Shown here: positions 8,024-16,352 of the stretch, in pieces
Layout: each line of letters opens with the position of its first letter
How positions within the stretch are numbered: position 1 is the stretch's first letter
NCBI RefSeq assembly: GCF_037949285.1
Contig: NZ_CP149926.1
Coordinates: 1,467,501-1,531,500, forward strand
Direction of reading: 5' to 3'
Source: Thioclava sp. GXIMD4216
Lineage (GTDB): Bacteria; Pseudomonadota; Alphaproteobacteria; Rhodobacterales; Rhodobacteraceae
Length of the DNA: 64,000 nucleotides
Notes under the pieces: model-generated
Told to the model about the DNA's origin: nothing
Seen by the model: only the letters and a program-made list of their open reading frames with translations
The model's database searches: none
Program-made: the position numbers and the translations under genes

Positions 8024-9301
8024 TTACTGGTCTTTGGTGCAGACCGGCAGGTCAAGCGTGACCTGCGCCAGAGGTCCGGCCTCGCGCGGGAGGATCTCGA
8101 AGCGGGTCGGGATGCCCAGATCGCGCGCCAGCCGCATCACGATGTCCAGCCCCAGTCCCGATCCGGCAGAGCCGCCGGACTTGCCGAAACGTTCCAGATG
8201 GAAGCTGGCCTCGGGTGGGGCGGGGTTGGTGACCCGCAGACGCCCTTGCGGTGACAGTTGCAGCCGGACTGTGCCGGTGCCGTGATCGCGGGCATTGCCC
8301 AAGAGATTGCGCAAGATGATCGCCAGCGCATCGCGGTCACTGGAAATATCGAGCCGGTCCAGATCGCTGTCGTCAAACAGGATCGGGGGCTGCCCGTTGC
8401 TGTGCGGGCGCAGCTCGTGGCAAAGCAGCCGGATCAGCGCCACAATATCGATCCGTTCCCGCGCAAGGCCCAGCCCCGCCTCGGCGCGTTCAAGCTGTAG
8501 CAGGCGCTCGACGCGCAGCGACAGCCGGTCGATCGTGTCGATCAGATCCCTGCGCGCGTCGGCCTGCGCGGCTTGGGGCGTGGCGGCCATGACCTCGATC
8601 CGGCTGCGCAGCACCGCCAAGGGCGTGCGCAACTCATGTGCGGCATTGGCGATGAAATGGCGCTCGGCGGCGCGCAGATCCTTGATCCGGTCAAGGTAGA
8701 TGTTGAAGGCATCGGTGACAGGGGCCATTTCCTGCGGCAGCATATCCGCCGAGAGGGGCGAGAGGTCCTCGGCGCTGCGGCGGCGCATCCTATGCGAGAA
8801 GGCGATGGTCGAGGACAGGCTCTTGCGCAGGGTCAGGATGACGGCGGCGGTGACAATCAGCAAAAGCGGGATGATCAGGAACAGGAAGGCGCGGGCGGCT
8901 TCCATCAATTCATGGCTGCGGCGCTTGAGGCTCTGGCCGATCTCGATCACGCCGTCGGGGGTTGTTTGCCGCACCACCTGCCAGTCTTCGGTCTGGCTGA
9001 TCCCATCACGCCCGAGCGCAGGCCAGGGGGCAGCGGTGGTCGGCCCCTCCGGCAGCAGGATGCGCATCTGCCAATCCGTGTTTTGCGCATGGCTGTTGGC
9101 CCAAGTGGCAATGGCTTGGGTCTGGTCATGCGCCAGAAGCTGCGCCACCAACGCGGCGTCGTCCTTCAACGCGCCATCCAGAACTTCGCCCATTTCATGG
9201 TTCAGCGCATAAATGCCCACGCTCAGGGTCGCGATCCAGCCAAAGCCCACCGCCAGAAGCACATTGCGCAGCAGGCGCTTTTTCAGCGACCACGGCGTCA
9301 C
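8024..9301 (-). CDS. Sensor histidine kinase of a two-component system
   Basis: This 425-residue inner-membrane kinase has a first membrane helix near residues 12-33, a periplasmic sensor region of about 105 residues with no recognised fold, a second helix near 138-158, a HAMP-like linker, and a HisKA/HATPase_c core. The H-box is HFIANAAHELRTPLAVLRS with the phospho-accepting His at about 222. The ATP-binding N box (LLGNARDHG) and a G box (GSGLGLDIVMRLA) are intact. The layout resembles QseC/PmrB/TctE kinases. It starts with GTG in a 4-base overlap with the stop of the response-regulator gene, so the pair is co-translated. The stimulus is not evident; no target operon adjoins except the divergently organised reductase genes. 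Confidence 0.9.
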   Translation of the reverse strand: MTPWSLKKRLLRNVLLAVGFGWIATLSVGIYALNHEMGEVLDGALKDDAALVAQLLAHDQTQAIATWANSHAQNTDWQMRILLPEGPTTAAPWPALGRDGISQTEDWQVVRQTTPDGVIEIGQSLKRRSHELMEAARAFLFLIIPLLLIVTAAVILTLRKSLSSTIAFSHRMRRRSAEDLSPLSADMLPQEMAPVTDAFNIYLDRIKDLRAAERHFIANAAHELRTPLAVLRSRIEVMAATPQAAQADARRDLIDTIDRLSLRVERLLQLERAEAGLGLARERIDIVALIRLLCHELRPHSNGQPPILFDDSDLDRLDISSDRDALAIILRNLLGNARDHGTGTVRLQLSPQGRLRVTNPAPPEASFHLERFGKSGGSAGSGLGLDIVMRLARDLGIPTRFEILPREAGPLAQVTLDLPVCTKDQ

Positions 9302-9966
9302 GGGATCAGATATCCCAAACCGCGCCGCGTCACGATGACCTCCGCGCCGAGCTTCCCCCGTAGCCGCGAGATATAGACCTCGACCGCATTGCTTTCCACG
9401 CTGTCATCATAGGCGAACAGGGTCTCTTCCAGTGCGGCCCGCGACAGAATGCGCCCGCGCGCCGCCAGAAGCGCCTCGAAAAGCGACCATTCCCGCGATG
9501 TCAGACGGATTTCTTTGCCTTCGCCAGTTGTGCCTTCGCGCCAGAGCCGTGCCGCGGCACGGTCGATCCGCAGATCGCCAAGGGCGGTCTGGGCGGTCGG
9601 GTTGCCTTCCGAACGCCGCGCATGGGCGCGCAGCCTCGCGGCCAGTTCGCCCAGATCGAAAGGTTTGGTCACATAGTCATCGGCACCGGCATCTAGCCCC
9701 GCGATCCGGTCCGAAATCTGGTCGAGCGCGGTGGCAATGATCACCGGCGTGCGGTCACCGGCGCGTCTGCGGGCGCGTAGAAGCGTCAGCCCCGACCCGT
9801 CGGGCAGCCCCAGATCGAGGATCACCCCTGCATAATCGGTCACATCCCAAGCGGCCTCGGCCTCATCGACCGAGGCGGCAATATCCACCGCATGGCCTTG
9901 CAGGCGCAGGAATTGCGCGACATTGCGGGCCAGATCGGGGGTGTCTTCAATCAGCAGCACTCTCAT
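9298..9966 (-). CDS. OmpR-family response regulator
   Basis: This 222-residue partner of the adjacent kinase has an N-terminal receiver domain with acidic pocket (IED near residue 7), a phospho-acceptor Asp near 51 (LDLGLPDGSG), the switch Thr (ATALD) and the conserved Lys (DYVTKPFDLG). The C-terminal winged helix (EIRLTSREWSLFEALLAARG, then EVYISRLRGKLG) is OmpR/PhoB type. ATG 9966 is chosen because the receiver begins there (MRVLLIED); an open extension of 19 residues upstream has no domain character. Its stop overlaps the kinase start by 4 bases. It is the promoter-proximal gene of the pair. Confidence 0.92.
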   Translation of the reverse strand: MRVLLIEDTPDLARNVAQFLRLQGHAVDIAASVDEAEAAWDVTDYAGVILDLGLPDGSGLTLLRARRRAGDRTPVIIATALDQISDRIAGLDAGADDYVTKPFDLGELAARLRAHARRSEGNPTAQTALGDLRIDRAAARLWREGTTGEGKEIRLTSREWSLFEALLAARGRILSRAALEETLFAYDDSVESNAVEVYISRLRGKLGAEVIVTRRGLGYLIP

Positions 9967-10066
9967 GCTTTCTGGATAGCGCGGGCCTGGCGCCGAGGCG
10001 AGGAAAAACCGCGCCTGTGGCAAACGGCCAGACCGATCTCAGGCCTCAATTCTCAGGCCTCAACTC

Positions 10067-11050
10067 TCAGGCATCAACCCCTTTCATGCCCTCTGCCGTG
10101 TAGCGCGCGCCCGCAACCGGCATCTGCGCCAATGCGTGGTCCAGTGCGGCCAGATCTTCGGGGGTCAGGACCACATCCAGCGCGCCAAGATTGTCCGCAA
10201 GATAGGCCGGACGCTTGGTGCCGGGGATGGGCACGATATCGTCCCCTTGTGCCAGCAGCCATGCCAGCGCCAGTTGCGCGGGGCTGCAGCCTTTGCGCAG
10301 GGCCCAGTCGCGCACCAGATCGGCGATGCGCAGATTGCTGGCCAGCGCCTGATCCTTGAACCGTGGCAGCATCGCGCGGAAATCGCCGCTGGCCAGCTTG
10401 CTCGGGTCGCTATAGGCGCCGGTCAGGAACCCGCGCCCCAAGGGCGAATAGGGCACGAAGCCGATGCCCAACTCGCGGCAGACAGGCAGGATCTCGGTCT
10501 CTACGCCACGGGTCCAGAGCGAATATTCGGTCTGTAGCGCGCTGACCGGATGCACGGCATGTGCGCGGCGCAGGGTCGCGGCGCTGACCTCGCAAAGACC
10601 GATATGGCCGATCTTGCCCTCGGCCACCAGTCGGGCCAGCGCCTGCATGGTCTCTTCGATCGGCTGGTCGGGAGCGACGCGGTGCACATAATACAGATCC
10701 ACCCGTTCCACACCCAGCCGCCTGAGCGACCCTTCCAGTGCCTGCCGTGCATAGGCGGGGCTGGTATCGATGTCGCGTTCATAGGCTCCGGGCTTGCGCA
10801 CAATCCCGAATTTCGTGGCGATTTTGACTTTCGCGCGGGTCTCTTTCAGAAAACGCCCGATCAGTTCCTCGTTGTGGAAGGGGCCATACATGTCGGCAGT
10901 ATCCAGAAAATCCAGCCCCGCCTCTGTCGCCTGATGCAGCACCTCCAGCGATTGCGCATCATCGCGGGGGCCGTAGAATTCGCTCATGCCCATACAGCCC
11001 AGCCCCAAGGCCGAAACGTGGAGTTCTTTCGTCAGCGAACGTTTTTGCAT
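10067..11050 (-). CDS. Aldo/keto reductase
   Basis: This 327-residue NADPH-dependent oxidoreductase has a TIM-barrel fold. Family marks are the start strand [13 protein letters not shown], the catalytic DTADMYG motif (Asp and Tyr), the Lys in KIATKFG, the His in YYVHRV, and the C-terminal cofactor loop [15 protein letters not shown]. It belongs to the AKR13-like group often called YajO or general stress reductases. Substrates are probably small aldehydes or ketones. ATG 11050 is preferred over an upstream in-frame ATG because GGAAAGG lies just ahead. It is divergent from a LysR-type regulator, with a dyad between them, so that regulator probably controls it. Confidence 0.9.
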   Translation of the reverse strand: MQKRSLTKELHVSALGLGCMGMSEFYGPRDDAQSLEVLHQATEAGLDFLDTADMYGPFHNEELIGRFLKETRAKVKIATKFGIVRKPGAYERDIDTSPAYARQALEGSLRRLGVERVDLYYVHRVAPDQPIEETMQALARLVAEGKIGHIGLCEVSAATLRRAHAVHPVSALQTEYSLWTRGVETEILPVCRELGIGFVPYSPLGRGFLTGAYSDPSKLASGDFRAMLPRFKDQALASNLRIADLVRDWALRKGCSPAQLALAWLLAQGDDIVPIPGTKRPAYLADNLGALDVVLTPEDLAALDHALAQMPVAGARYTAEGMKGVDA

Positions 11051-11098
11051 GATCGGTCCTTTCCGCTTGTCTTGTGCTGCCGGTCTTGCCATTTTTCA

Positions 11099-11113
11099 GA
11101 TACGGAGAGTATC
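11099..11113 (+). promoter_or_regulatory. LysR-type operator candidate between a reductase and its regulator
   Basis: GATAC-N5-GTATC is a perfect 15-bp dyad of the T-N11-A type bound by LysR regulators. It sits in the middle of the 106-base divergent intergenic region. A second palindrome, TTTCCGGAAA, lies at 11133-11142, next to the regulator start. Confidence 0.5.
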
Positions 11114-11156
11114 CACCAAATCGGTATGCCGCTTTCCGGAAATGGAAGGTGGGGCC

Positions 11157-12059
11157 ATGACAATCGTCTGGGATGATCTGAAAGTGTTTCTGGCGGTGGT
11201 GCGGATGGGCACGTTGTCGGGGGCGGCGGGGCAGTTGCGGCTGGGGCTGGCCACGGTGTCGCGCCGGATCGAGAGGCTGGAGGCCGCGATGGGCACGCCA
11301 TTGTTCTTGCGCACCCAGACCGGCTATCGCGTGACCGAGGATGGTGCGGCGCTGGTGGAACGGGCCGAGGATATGGAGGCGGCGGCCAATAGCCTTGCGG
11401 GCCATGCGCAGCCCTCGCGCGAGGTGTCGGGCACGGTGCGGCTGGCCACGGCTGAAAATCTTGCCACCGATCTGATCCTGCCCGCTTTGCCGCGTTTGCA
11501 GGCCCGACATCCCAAGCTTTGCCTTGATCTGGTGACAGATGTGCGCACGGTCAATCTGCATCGTCGCGACGCCGATCTGGCGCTCAGGATGGTCAAACCG
11601 GAGCGCGGCCATGTCACGTTGCAGCGTCTGGGGCGGCTGGGCTTGGGGCTTTATGCCGCGCCGTCCTATCTGGCGCAGCGGACAACCGGTGGTGAGGGCG
11701 CGGCCTTCGATCATGACGCCTTCATCATGTGGGGCGAGGGGCAGTCGCATCTGGCTGCGGCCATCTGGGTCGAGCAGATGCTGCAAGGCCGTCCACCGGT
11801 TCTGTCGACCACTTCGCTTGCCACACAGGTGGCGGGCTGTCGGGCGGGGCTGGGGCTGGCGGTCCTGCCACATTTTCTGGCGCAACCGCGCGGGCTGGTC
11901 TGCCTGCGCCGCGATCTGGGGATTGATCAGCCGGTCTGGCTGGTGACCCAGACCGATCTTGTGCAATCGCCGCGGGTGCGGGCGGTGGCCGATTTCCTGC
12001 GCGATCTGGTCGAGACCCATCGCGCCCATCTGGCGGGCGACGCGCCTGCCACCTGCTGA
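11157..12059 (+). CDS. LysR-family transcriptional regulator
   Basis: This 300-residue regulator has an N-terminal winged helix-turn-helix at residues 4-63 (DDLKVFLAVVRMGTLSGAAG, then ATVSRRIERLEAAMGTPLF) and a periplasmic-binding-protein-like effector domain from about residue 90 on. Its ending (LLGDA-like DAPATC) is ordinary. ATG 11157 follows GGAAGGTGGGG, a purine-rich ribosome-binding site; a longer open frame upstream is antisense to the reductase gene. Divergent placement against the reductase at 10067-11050 is the classic arrangement for a LysR protein controlling its neighbour and itself. The effector is unknown. Confidence 0.9.
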   Translation: MTIVWDDLKVFLAVVRMGTLSGAAGQLRLGLATVSRRIERLEAAMGTPLFLRTQTGYRVTEDGAALVERAEDMEAAANSLAGHAQPSREVSGTVRLATAENLATDLILPALPRLQARHPKLCLDLVTDVRTVNLHRRDADLALRMVKPERGHVTLQRLGRLGLGLYAAPSYLAQRTTGGEGAAFDHDAFIMWGEGQSHLAAAIWVEQMLQGRPPVLSTTSLATQVAGCRAGLGLAVLPHFLAQPRGLVCLRRDLGIDQPVWLVTQTDLVQSPRVRAVADFLRDLVETHRAHLAGDAPATC

Positions 12060-12200
12060 AGCTCACGGTTCTTTCATCACCTTAGACGGCCTTGCGCATG
12101 TGCGGCAGGATCGGGCGCACTATCTTTGGGTGCAGATGCATTTCTATGAGGACCAAGGGCGGCTTCGACCCTTGAAACCGTTTGAGAAAGGAGGCCTTTC

Positions 12201-13169
12201 ATGAAGACCAACACACTTGGCACGACCGGTCTGGAGATTTCCCCGATTGTGTTCGGCGGCAATGTTTTCGGCTGGACACTGGATGAGGCGGCGAGTTTTC
12301 GCATGCTGGATGCGCTGATCGATCACGGCTTTACCACGATTGACACGGCGGATGTCTATTCCGCATGGGGGGAAGGCAATAGCGGCGGCGAGTCCGAGAC
12401 GATCCTTGGCAAGTGGTTCGCCGCGCGGCCCGGCCTGCGCGAGAAAGTGACGCTGTTTACCAAGGTCGGTTCCGATATGGGCGGTCCGGGTGAAAAAGGC
12501 CTGTCGCAAGCGTGGATTTCCAAGGCGATCGACCTGTCGCTGGAGCGGCTGAAAACCGACCATGTCGATCTTTATTTCTCGCATTGGCCCGATGACAGCG
12601 TGCGCCATGAAGAGACGCTGGGGGCCTATCGTGACCTGTTGGCAGCGGGGAAAATCCGTGCGATCGGGGCGTCAAACTATGATTACGCGTTGCTGTCCTC
12701 GGCGCAGCGCGTTGCGAAAGACCACGGGCTTCCGGCCTATCAGGTGCTCCAGCCCGAATATAACCTCTATGACCGTGACGGGTTCGAGGGCGATCTGCGC
12801 GCGTTCTGTATCGCGCAGAATATCGGTGTGGTCACCTATTTCAGTCTTGCCGCCGGGTTCCTGAGCGGGAAATACCGCAGGCCCGAAGACCTCGAAGGGT
12901 CCAAACGCGGGGATATGGTCCGGAAATATCTGAATGATCGGGGGCTGGCGGTGCTTCAGGCGCTGGACGAGGTGGCCCTGGCCCATAATGCCAAACCCGC
13001 CGAGGTGGCACTGGCATGGCTGATCGCGCGGGAAGGGGTCAGCGCCCCTATCGCCTCGGCCACCAGCGAAAGCCAGCTTGCAAGCTTTGTGAAGGCGGCA
13101 GAGCTGCATCTGGCCGAGGACGAGATGAACGCATTGACAGAGGCGGGCGCGGTGGAGGCCGCGCAATAG
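12201..13169 (+). CDS. Aldo/keto reductase
   Basis: This 322-residue reductase shows the AKR barrel motifs: FGGNVFGW in the first strand, TIDTADVYSAW with catalytic Asp and Tyr, LFTKVG with catalytic Lys, and DLYFSHWPDD with the His. The C-terminal NADP-binding part reads APIASATSESQLASF. It differs from the neighbouring reductase at 10067-11050 in length and in the active-site loop, so the two are not a recent duplication. It resembles the YajO/tas-like AKR11-12 group. A near-perfect AGGAGG ribosome-binding site stands 7 bases before the ATG, suggesting high translation. It follows the LysR gene on the same strand after 141 bases and is convergent with another LysR gene. Confidence 0.9.
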   Translation: MKTNTLGTTGLEISPIVFGGNVFGWTLDEAASFRMLDALIDHGFTTIDTADVYSAWGEGNSGGESETILGKWFAARPGLREKVTLFTKVGSDMGGPGEKGLSQAWISKAIDLSLERLKTDHVDLYFSHWPDDSVRHEETLGAYRDLLAAGKIRAIGASNYDYALLSSAQRVAKDHGLPAYQVLQPEYNLYDRDGFEGDLRAFCIAQNIGVVTYFSLAAGFLSGKYRRPEDLEGSKRGDMVRKYLNDRGLAVLQALDEVALAHNAKPAEVALAWLIAREGVSAPIASATSESQLASFVKAAELHLAEDEMNALTEAGAVEAAQ

Positions 13170-13206
13170 GGCCGGAAACGGGGCCGGTCCGGTTGCGGCC
13201 CCGCTT

Positions 13207-14103
13207 TCAACGCTCGCCCAGAATGCCTGACTGTTTCATATCCTCTTGGGCGAAATCGATGAGTGCGCGCAGCTTGCGGGGCAGGCGCTGCCCTTCGAGA
13301 TAGACGATATTCACCGGATAGGTTTCCCCTGTCTCCTCCGGCAGAAGGGCAACCAGCCGTCCGCTTTCCAAGGCCGCGCGCAGGGCGAAATCGGGGCAAT
13401 AGGTGATCCCCAGACCCATTTCGGCAAAGCGGCAGGCGGCGCGGGCCGAGTTGACATGAAACCGCCCCGTGACCGTGACATGCCTGTCCTTGTGGAACGA
13501 CCAGCGGCGGGCATTTCGGCGGTTGGTGTCGATGATGCAGCTATGATGTTCCAGATCCGCAAGTTTTTGCGGCCTGCCATGTGCGGCCAGATAGGCGGGG
13601 CTGGCGGCCAGTTTTACCCGAAAAGCGCCGATCTTGCGGGATTTCAGCGCCATCATGTCAAGCTGACCGATGCGGAACGCCAGATCGATCCCGTCGCCGG
13701 CCAGATCGGTAAACCGGTCGCTCAGTCGCAGATCAATGGTCAGATCGGGATGGGTCTGCCCGAAACGTCCCAGCATCTCGGCCAGATAGGCTTCCCCGAA
13801 GGTGACGGGGGCCGAGATGCGGATCAGCCCCGCGAGCCCCCGCGATCCCTCGGCAATATCGCCGATCATCAGGTCCAGATCATCGAGCAGGGCGGGCGCA
13901 CGCGCCATCAGCTCCTCGCCTGCAGGCGTCAGCCCGACCTTGCGCGTAGTGCGCTGGAACAGCCGCGTCCCGAGACGGGCTTCCAGCGCCGCCACATATT
14001 TCGAGGTCAGGCGGTTCGACAACCCGAGCTGATCTGCTGCCGCCGTGAAAGAGCGTGTCTGTGCGGTGGCAACAAAGGCGCGCAATTCATCGATCAGATC
14101 CAT
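13207..14103 (-). CDS. LysR-family transcriptional regulator
   Basis: This 298-residue regulator begins MDLIDELRAFVATAQTRSFT and carries the LysR helix-turn-helix in its first 60 residues, followed by the effector-binding domain (GLAGLIRISAPVTFGEAYLA; ITYCPDFALRAAL). It resembles the DsdC/AaeR-like group with the RISAPVTFG strand that often regulates oxidoreductases or efflux. ATG 14103 is chosen over an ATG four codons upstream because GGGGGA precedes it. A 29-bp palindrome covers the ribosome-binding site directly upstream, which points to autoregulation. It is convergent with the aldo/keto reductase at 12201-13169, a plausible but unproven target. Confidence 0.9.
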   Translation of the reverse strand: MDLIDELRAFVATAQTRSFTAAADQLGLSNRLTSKYVAALEARLGTRLFQRTTRKVGLTPAGEELMARAPALLDDLDLMIGDIAEGSRGLAGLIRISAPVTFGEAYLAEMLGRFGQTHPDLTIDLRLSDRFTDLAGDGIDLAFRIGQLDMMALKSRKIGAFRVKLAASPAYLAAHGRPQKLADLEHHSCIIDTNRRNARRWSFHKDRHVTVTGRFHVNSARAACRFAEMGLGITYCPDFALRAALESGRLVALLPEETGETYPVNIVYLEGQRLPRKLRALIDFAQEDMKQSGILGER

Positions 14104-14132
14104 ATGATCCCCCATAATATATGGGAGATCAT
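14104..14132. promoter_or_regulatory. 29-bp palindrome overlapping the LysR ribosome-binding site
   Basis: The arms ATGATC-C-CCCATA and TATGGG-A-GATCAT flank a 3-base centre, with only one mismatched pair. In DNA it is a strong dyad operator. In the minus-strand transcript it folds into a hairpin that hides the GGGGGA ribosome-binding site and ends one base before the start codon. Confidence 0.7.
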
Positions 14133-14178
14133 GCGGCGATTATCCTCGGATCGCAAGAAATGCGTTACCTGACAAAAG

Positions 14179-15153
14179 TCAGCTATTTCGGGCGATATAG
14201 TCTTCGATCACCCCGACCTCTTCCGCCGCTCCGAAGATCAGCGGGACAAATTCATGCAGCTCTGTCGGAACGAGATCCAGAATGCGCTGCTGGCCCGTGC
14301 TGGCCCGACCTCCGGCCTGTTCGATCAAAAAGGCGATTGGCACGGCCTCGTAGGTCAGGCGCAAGCGGCCATTCTCATAGCCCTTGCGCGCATCCTGCGG
14401 ATAAAGAAAAGCACCGCCTTTCAAGAGGATGCGATGGAGCTCGCCCACAGCCGCCGCCAGCCAGCGCATGTTGAAATCCCGCGCGCGCGGGCCGGTCTTC
14501 CCCAAGCGCAGATCGTGGATATAGGCCTGCAACCCCGCCGACCAGTGACGTTCGTTGGAGGCGTTATAGGCGATGATCTTGGCCTGTTCGGGCAGCATCA
14601 CCTTGGCGAGTGTCACATGGAAGGCCTGCGATTGCGCATCATAGGTGGCGATATGTACGCCATCGCCCAAGGAGTAGCCGAAATCCAGCGAATGGCCGAA
14701 AGACGCATAGCCCGCCGCGACAGCTTCATTGCCTGCCCGCAGAAAATCGCCCGTGCCTGCGGGATAAAGCGCAAACAGCATCCCCAAAGGTGCCCCGATA
14801 CCGATGGAGCCGGAACCGTCAATCGGGTCAATCACCAGATCCCAATCGCCCTCGGGGTCCAGACAGACGGGGGCTGCGGCCTCTTCTGACAGGACATGGC
14901 GGATATTGCTGCCCTCGAGCGCCGCCAGCACATGCTCATGCGCCCCGACATCCAGTGCTTTTTGCGCATCCCCGCTGTCATTCTGGCCGACCAGCGCCGC
15001 AGGATCACCGGGCAGCTTGCCTGCCGCCAAGCGCCCCGCCAGCGGCACCATTGCACGGGCAAGTCGGAGCACGATCTGGCCCAGATCATCATCTTCAACC
15101 AGCGTCTCCAGAAGCGGGTAATCATGCGTGCTGTCATCGGGGAGGATGAGCAT
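14179..15153 (-). CDS. fbp: Class 1 fructose-1,6-bisphosphatase
   Basis: This 324-residue enzyme hydrolyses fructose 1,6-bisphosphate to fructose 6-phosphate in gluconeogenesis or the Calvin cycle. The metal-binding motif is WDLVIDPIDGSGSIGIGAPL (family form DPLDGSSNI), the upstream acidic site is VLSEEA, and the C-terminal substrate motif is GKTGPRARDFNMRW followed by AFLYPQDAR and FLIEQAGG. The Ile and Gly replacements in the DPIDGSGSI loop are mild departures from the commonest form. ATG 15153 has AAGGAGA just ahead; an open frame reaches 15234 but lacks a ribosome-binding site. With Entner-Doudoroff metabolism, gluconeogenic return of triose phosphate to hexose phosphate is its likely job. 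No cbb genes adjoin. Confidence 0.88.
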   Translation of the reverse strand: MLILPDDSTHDYPLLETLVEDDDLGQIVLRLARAMVPLAGRLAAGKLPGDPAALVGQNDSGDAQKALDVGAHEHVLAALEGSNIRHVLSEEAAAPVCLDPEGDWDLVIDPIDGSGSIGIGAPLGMLFALYPAGTGDFLRAGNEAVAAGYASFGHSLDFGYSLGDGVHIATYDAQSQAFHVTLAKVMLPEQAKIIAYNASNERHWSAGLQAYIHDLRLGKTGPRARDFNMRWLAAAVGELHRILLKGGAFLYPQDARKGYENGRLRLTYEAVPIAFLIEQAGGRASTGQQRILDLVPTELHEFVPLIFGAAEEVGVIEDYIARNS

Positions 15154-15331
15154 GGAAATCTCCTTTATGTATGTCTCTGTTTTGCCCGTCTTGCGCGAGA
15201 ATGTCATCGGAGTTTTCCCGAGGATATTCGGCAAATTGTGTTTTTCGGGGAGAATGTCTTGTGTTTCATAAGCGGGGTGAGTATCCGCGCGATCATGCAG
15301 AAGAAATCATGTTACGATTTTGAGGGAAAAA

Positions 15332-16300
15332 ATGAAATCAATCGCCGCATTTTCGCAATTTGTCGGGCGGACATTCGCGTTCTGGACCGTGCTTTTTGCA
15401 GGTCTTGGCTTTGCCTTTCCCGATATTTTCGTACAGCTCAAAGGGCTGATCGTCCCGCTGCTGGGGCTTATCATGTTCGGAATGGGGCTGACCATCTCGG
15501 CACAGGATTTTGCCGAGGTCGCCAAACGCCCCGTGCAGGTGGCCATCGGGGTGGTCTCGCAATTCGTTATCATGCCGCTGATCGCCGTGGCACTGACGAT
15601 GATCGTACCGATGGCCCCCGAAGTGGCGGCGGGGGTCATTCTGGTCGGGTGCTGCCCGGGCGGCACCTCCTCGAATGTGATGACTTATCTTGCCAAAGGT
15701 GATCTGGCGCTTTCTGTGGCCTGTACCTCGGTCACGACCCTGCTGGCGCCGGTGGTGACGCCGTTCCTCGTATGGACCTTCGCATCGACCCATCTGCCGG
15801 TGGACGGGATGGCGATGTTTGTCTCGATCCTGAAAATGGTGATCTTGCCGCTGGTGCTGGGGATTATCGCGCAGAAATTCCTGCCCAAGCTGGTCAAGGC
15901 CGCCATTCCCGCGCTGCCGCTGGTTTCGGTCATGGGGATCGTGCTGATTGTGGCGGCCGTGGTTGCGGCCTCGAAAGGGGCCATCGTCCAGTCGGGTGTG
16001 ATGATTTTCGGCGTGGTTGTCGTGCATAACCTGCTGGGCTATCTGATCGGCTATCTGGCGGGCCGTCTGACAGGGCTCAGCCTTGCCCGCCGCAAAGCGA
16101 TTGCCATCGAGGTCGGTATGCAGAATTCGGGGCTCGGGGCCGCATTGGCCACCGCCTATTTCTCGCCGCTGGCGGCGGTGCCTTCGGCGATGTTTTCGGT
16201 CTGGCACAATATCTCGGGGGCGCTGGTGGCCAATATCATGGCACGGTTCACCGAGACCCCTGCCGTATCGGAGGTCATGACGGACGCAAACGGGCGCTGA
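15332..16300 (+). CDS. BASS-family (bile acid:sodium symporter-like) transporter
   Basis: This 322-residue integral membrane protein has about ten hydrophobic helices. Family signatures are LLGLIMFGMGLTIS in the second to third helix, the helix-breaking VGCCPGGTSSNVMTYLAKGD crossover, and IEVGMQNSGLGAALA in the second half, all typical of SBF/BASS carriers such as YocS and ASBT. These use a sodium gradient to import organic anions; bacterial substrates include pantoate and keto acids. ATG 15332 follows TGAGGGAAAA; a TTG four codons upstream is a weaker choice. It is divergent from the fructose-bisphosphatase gene and has its own terminator. The substrate cannot be read from sequence. Confidence 0.88.
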   Translation: MKSIAAFSQFVGRTFAFWTVLFAGLGFAFPDIFVQLKGLIVPLLGLIMFGMGLTISAQDFAEVAKRPVQVAIGVVSQFVIMPLIAVALTMIVPMAPEVAAGVILVGCCPGGTSSNVMTYLAKGDLALSVACTSVTTLLAPVVTPFLVWTFASTHLPVDGMAMFVSILKMVILPLVLGIIAQKFLPKLVKAAIPALPLVSVMGIVLIVAAVVAASKGAIVQSGVMIFGVVVVHNLLGYLIGYLAGRLTGLSLARRKAIAIEVGMQNSGLGAALATAYFSPLAAVPSAMFSVWHNISGALVANIMARFTETPAVSEVMTDANGR

Positions 16301-16323
16301 CCCTTGCGCGCCTCAGGGACAGG

Positions 16324-16349
16324 GCCCCGGTCGTCAGGCCGGGGCTTTT
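16324..16349 (+). terminator. Intrinsic terminator after the BASS transporter
   Basis: A 7-bp GC stem (GCCCCGG / CCGGGGC) with an 8-base loop is followed by TTTT. It separates the transporter gene from the convergent arginase gene. Confidence 0.8.
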
Positions 16350-16352
16350 GCA

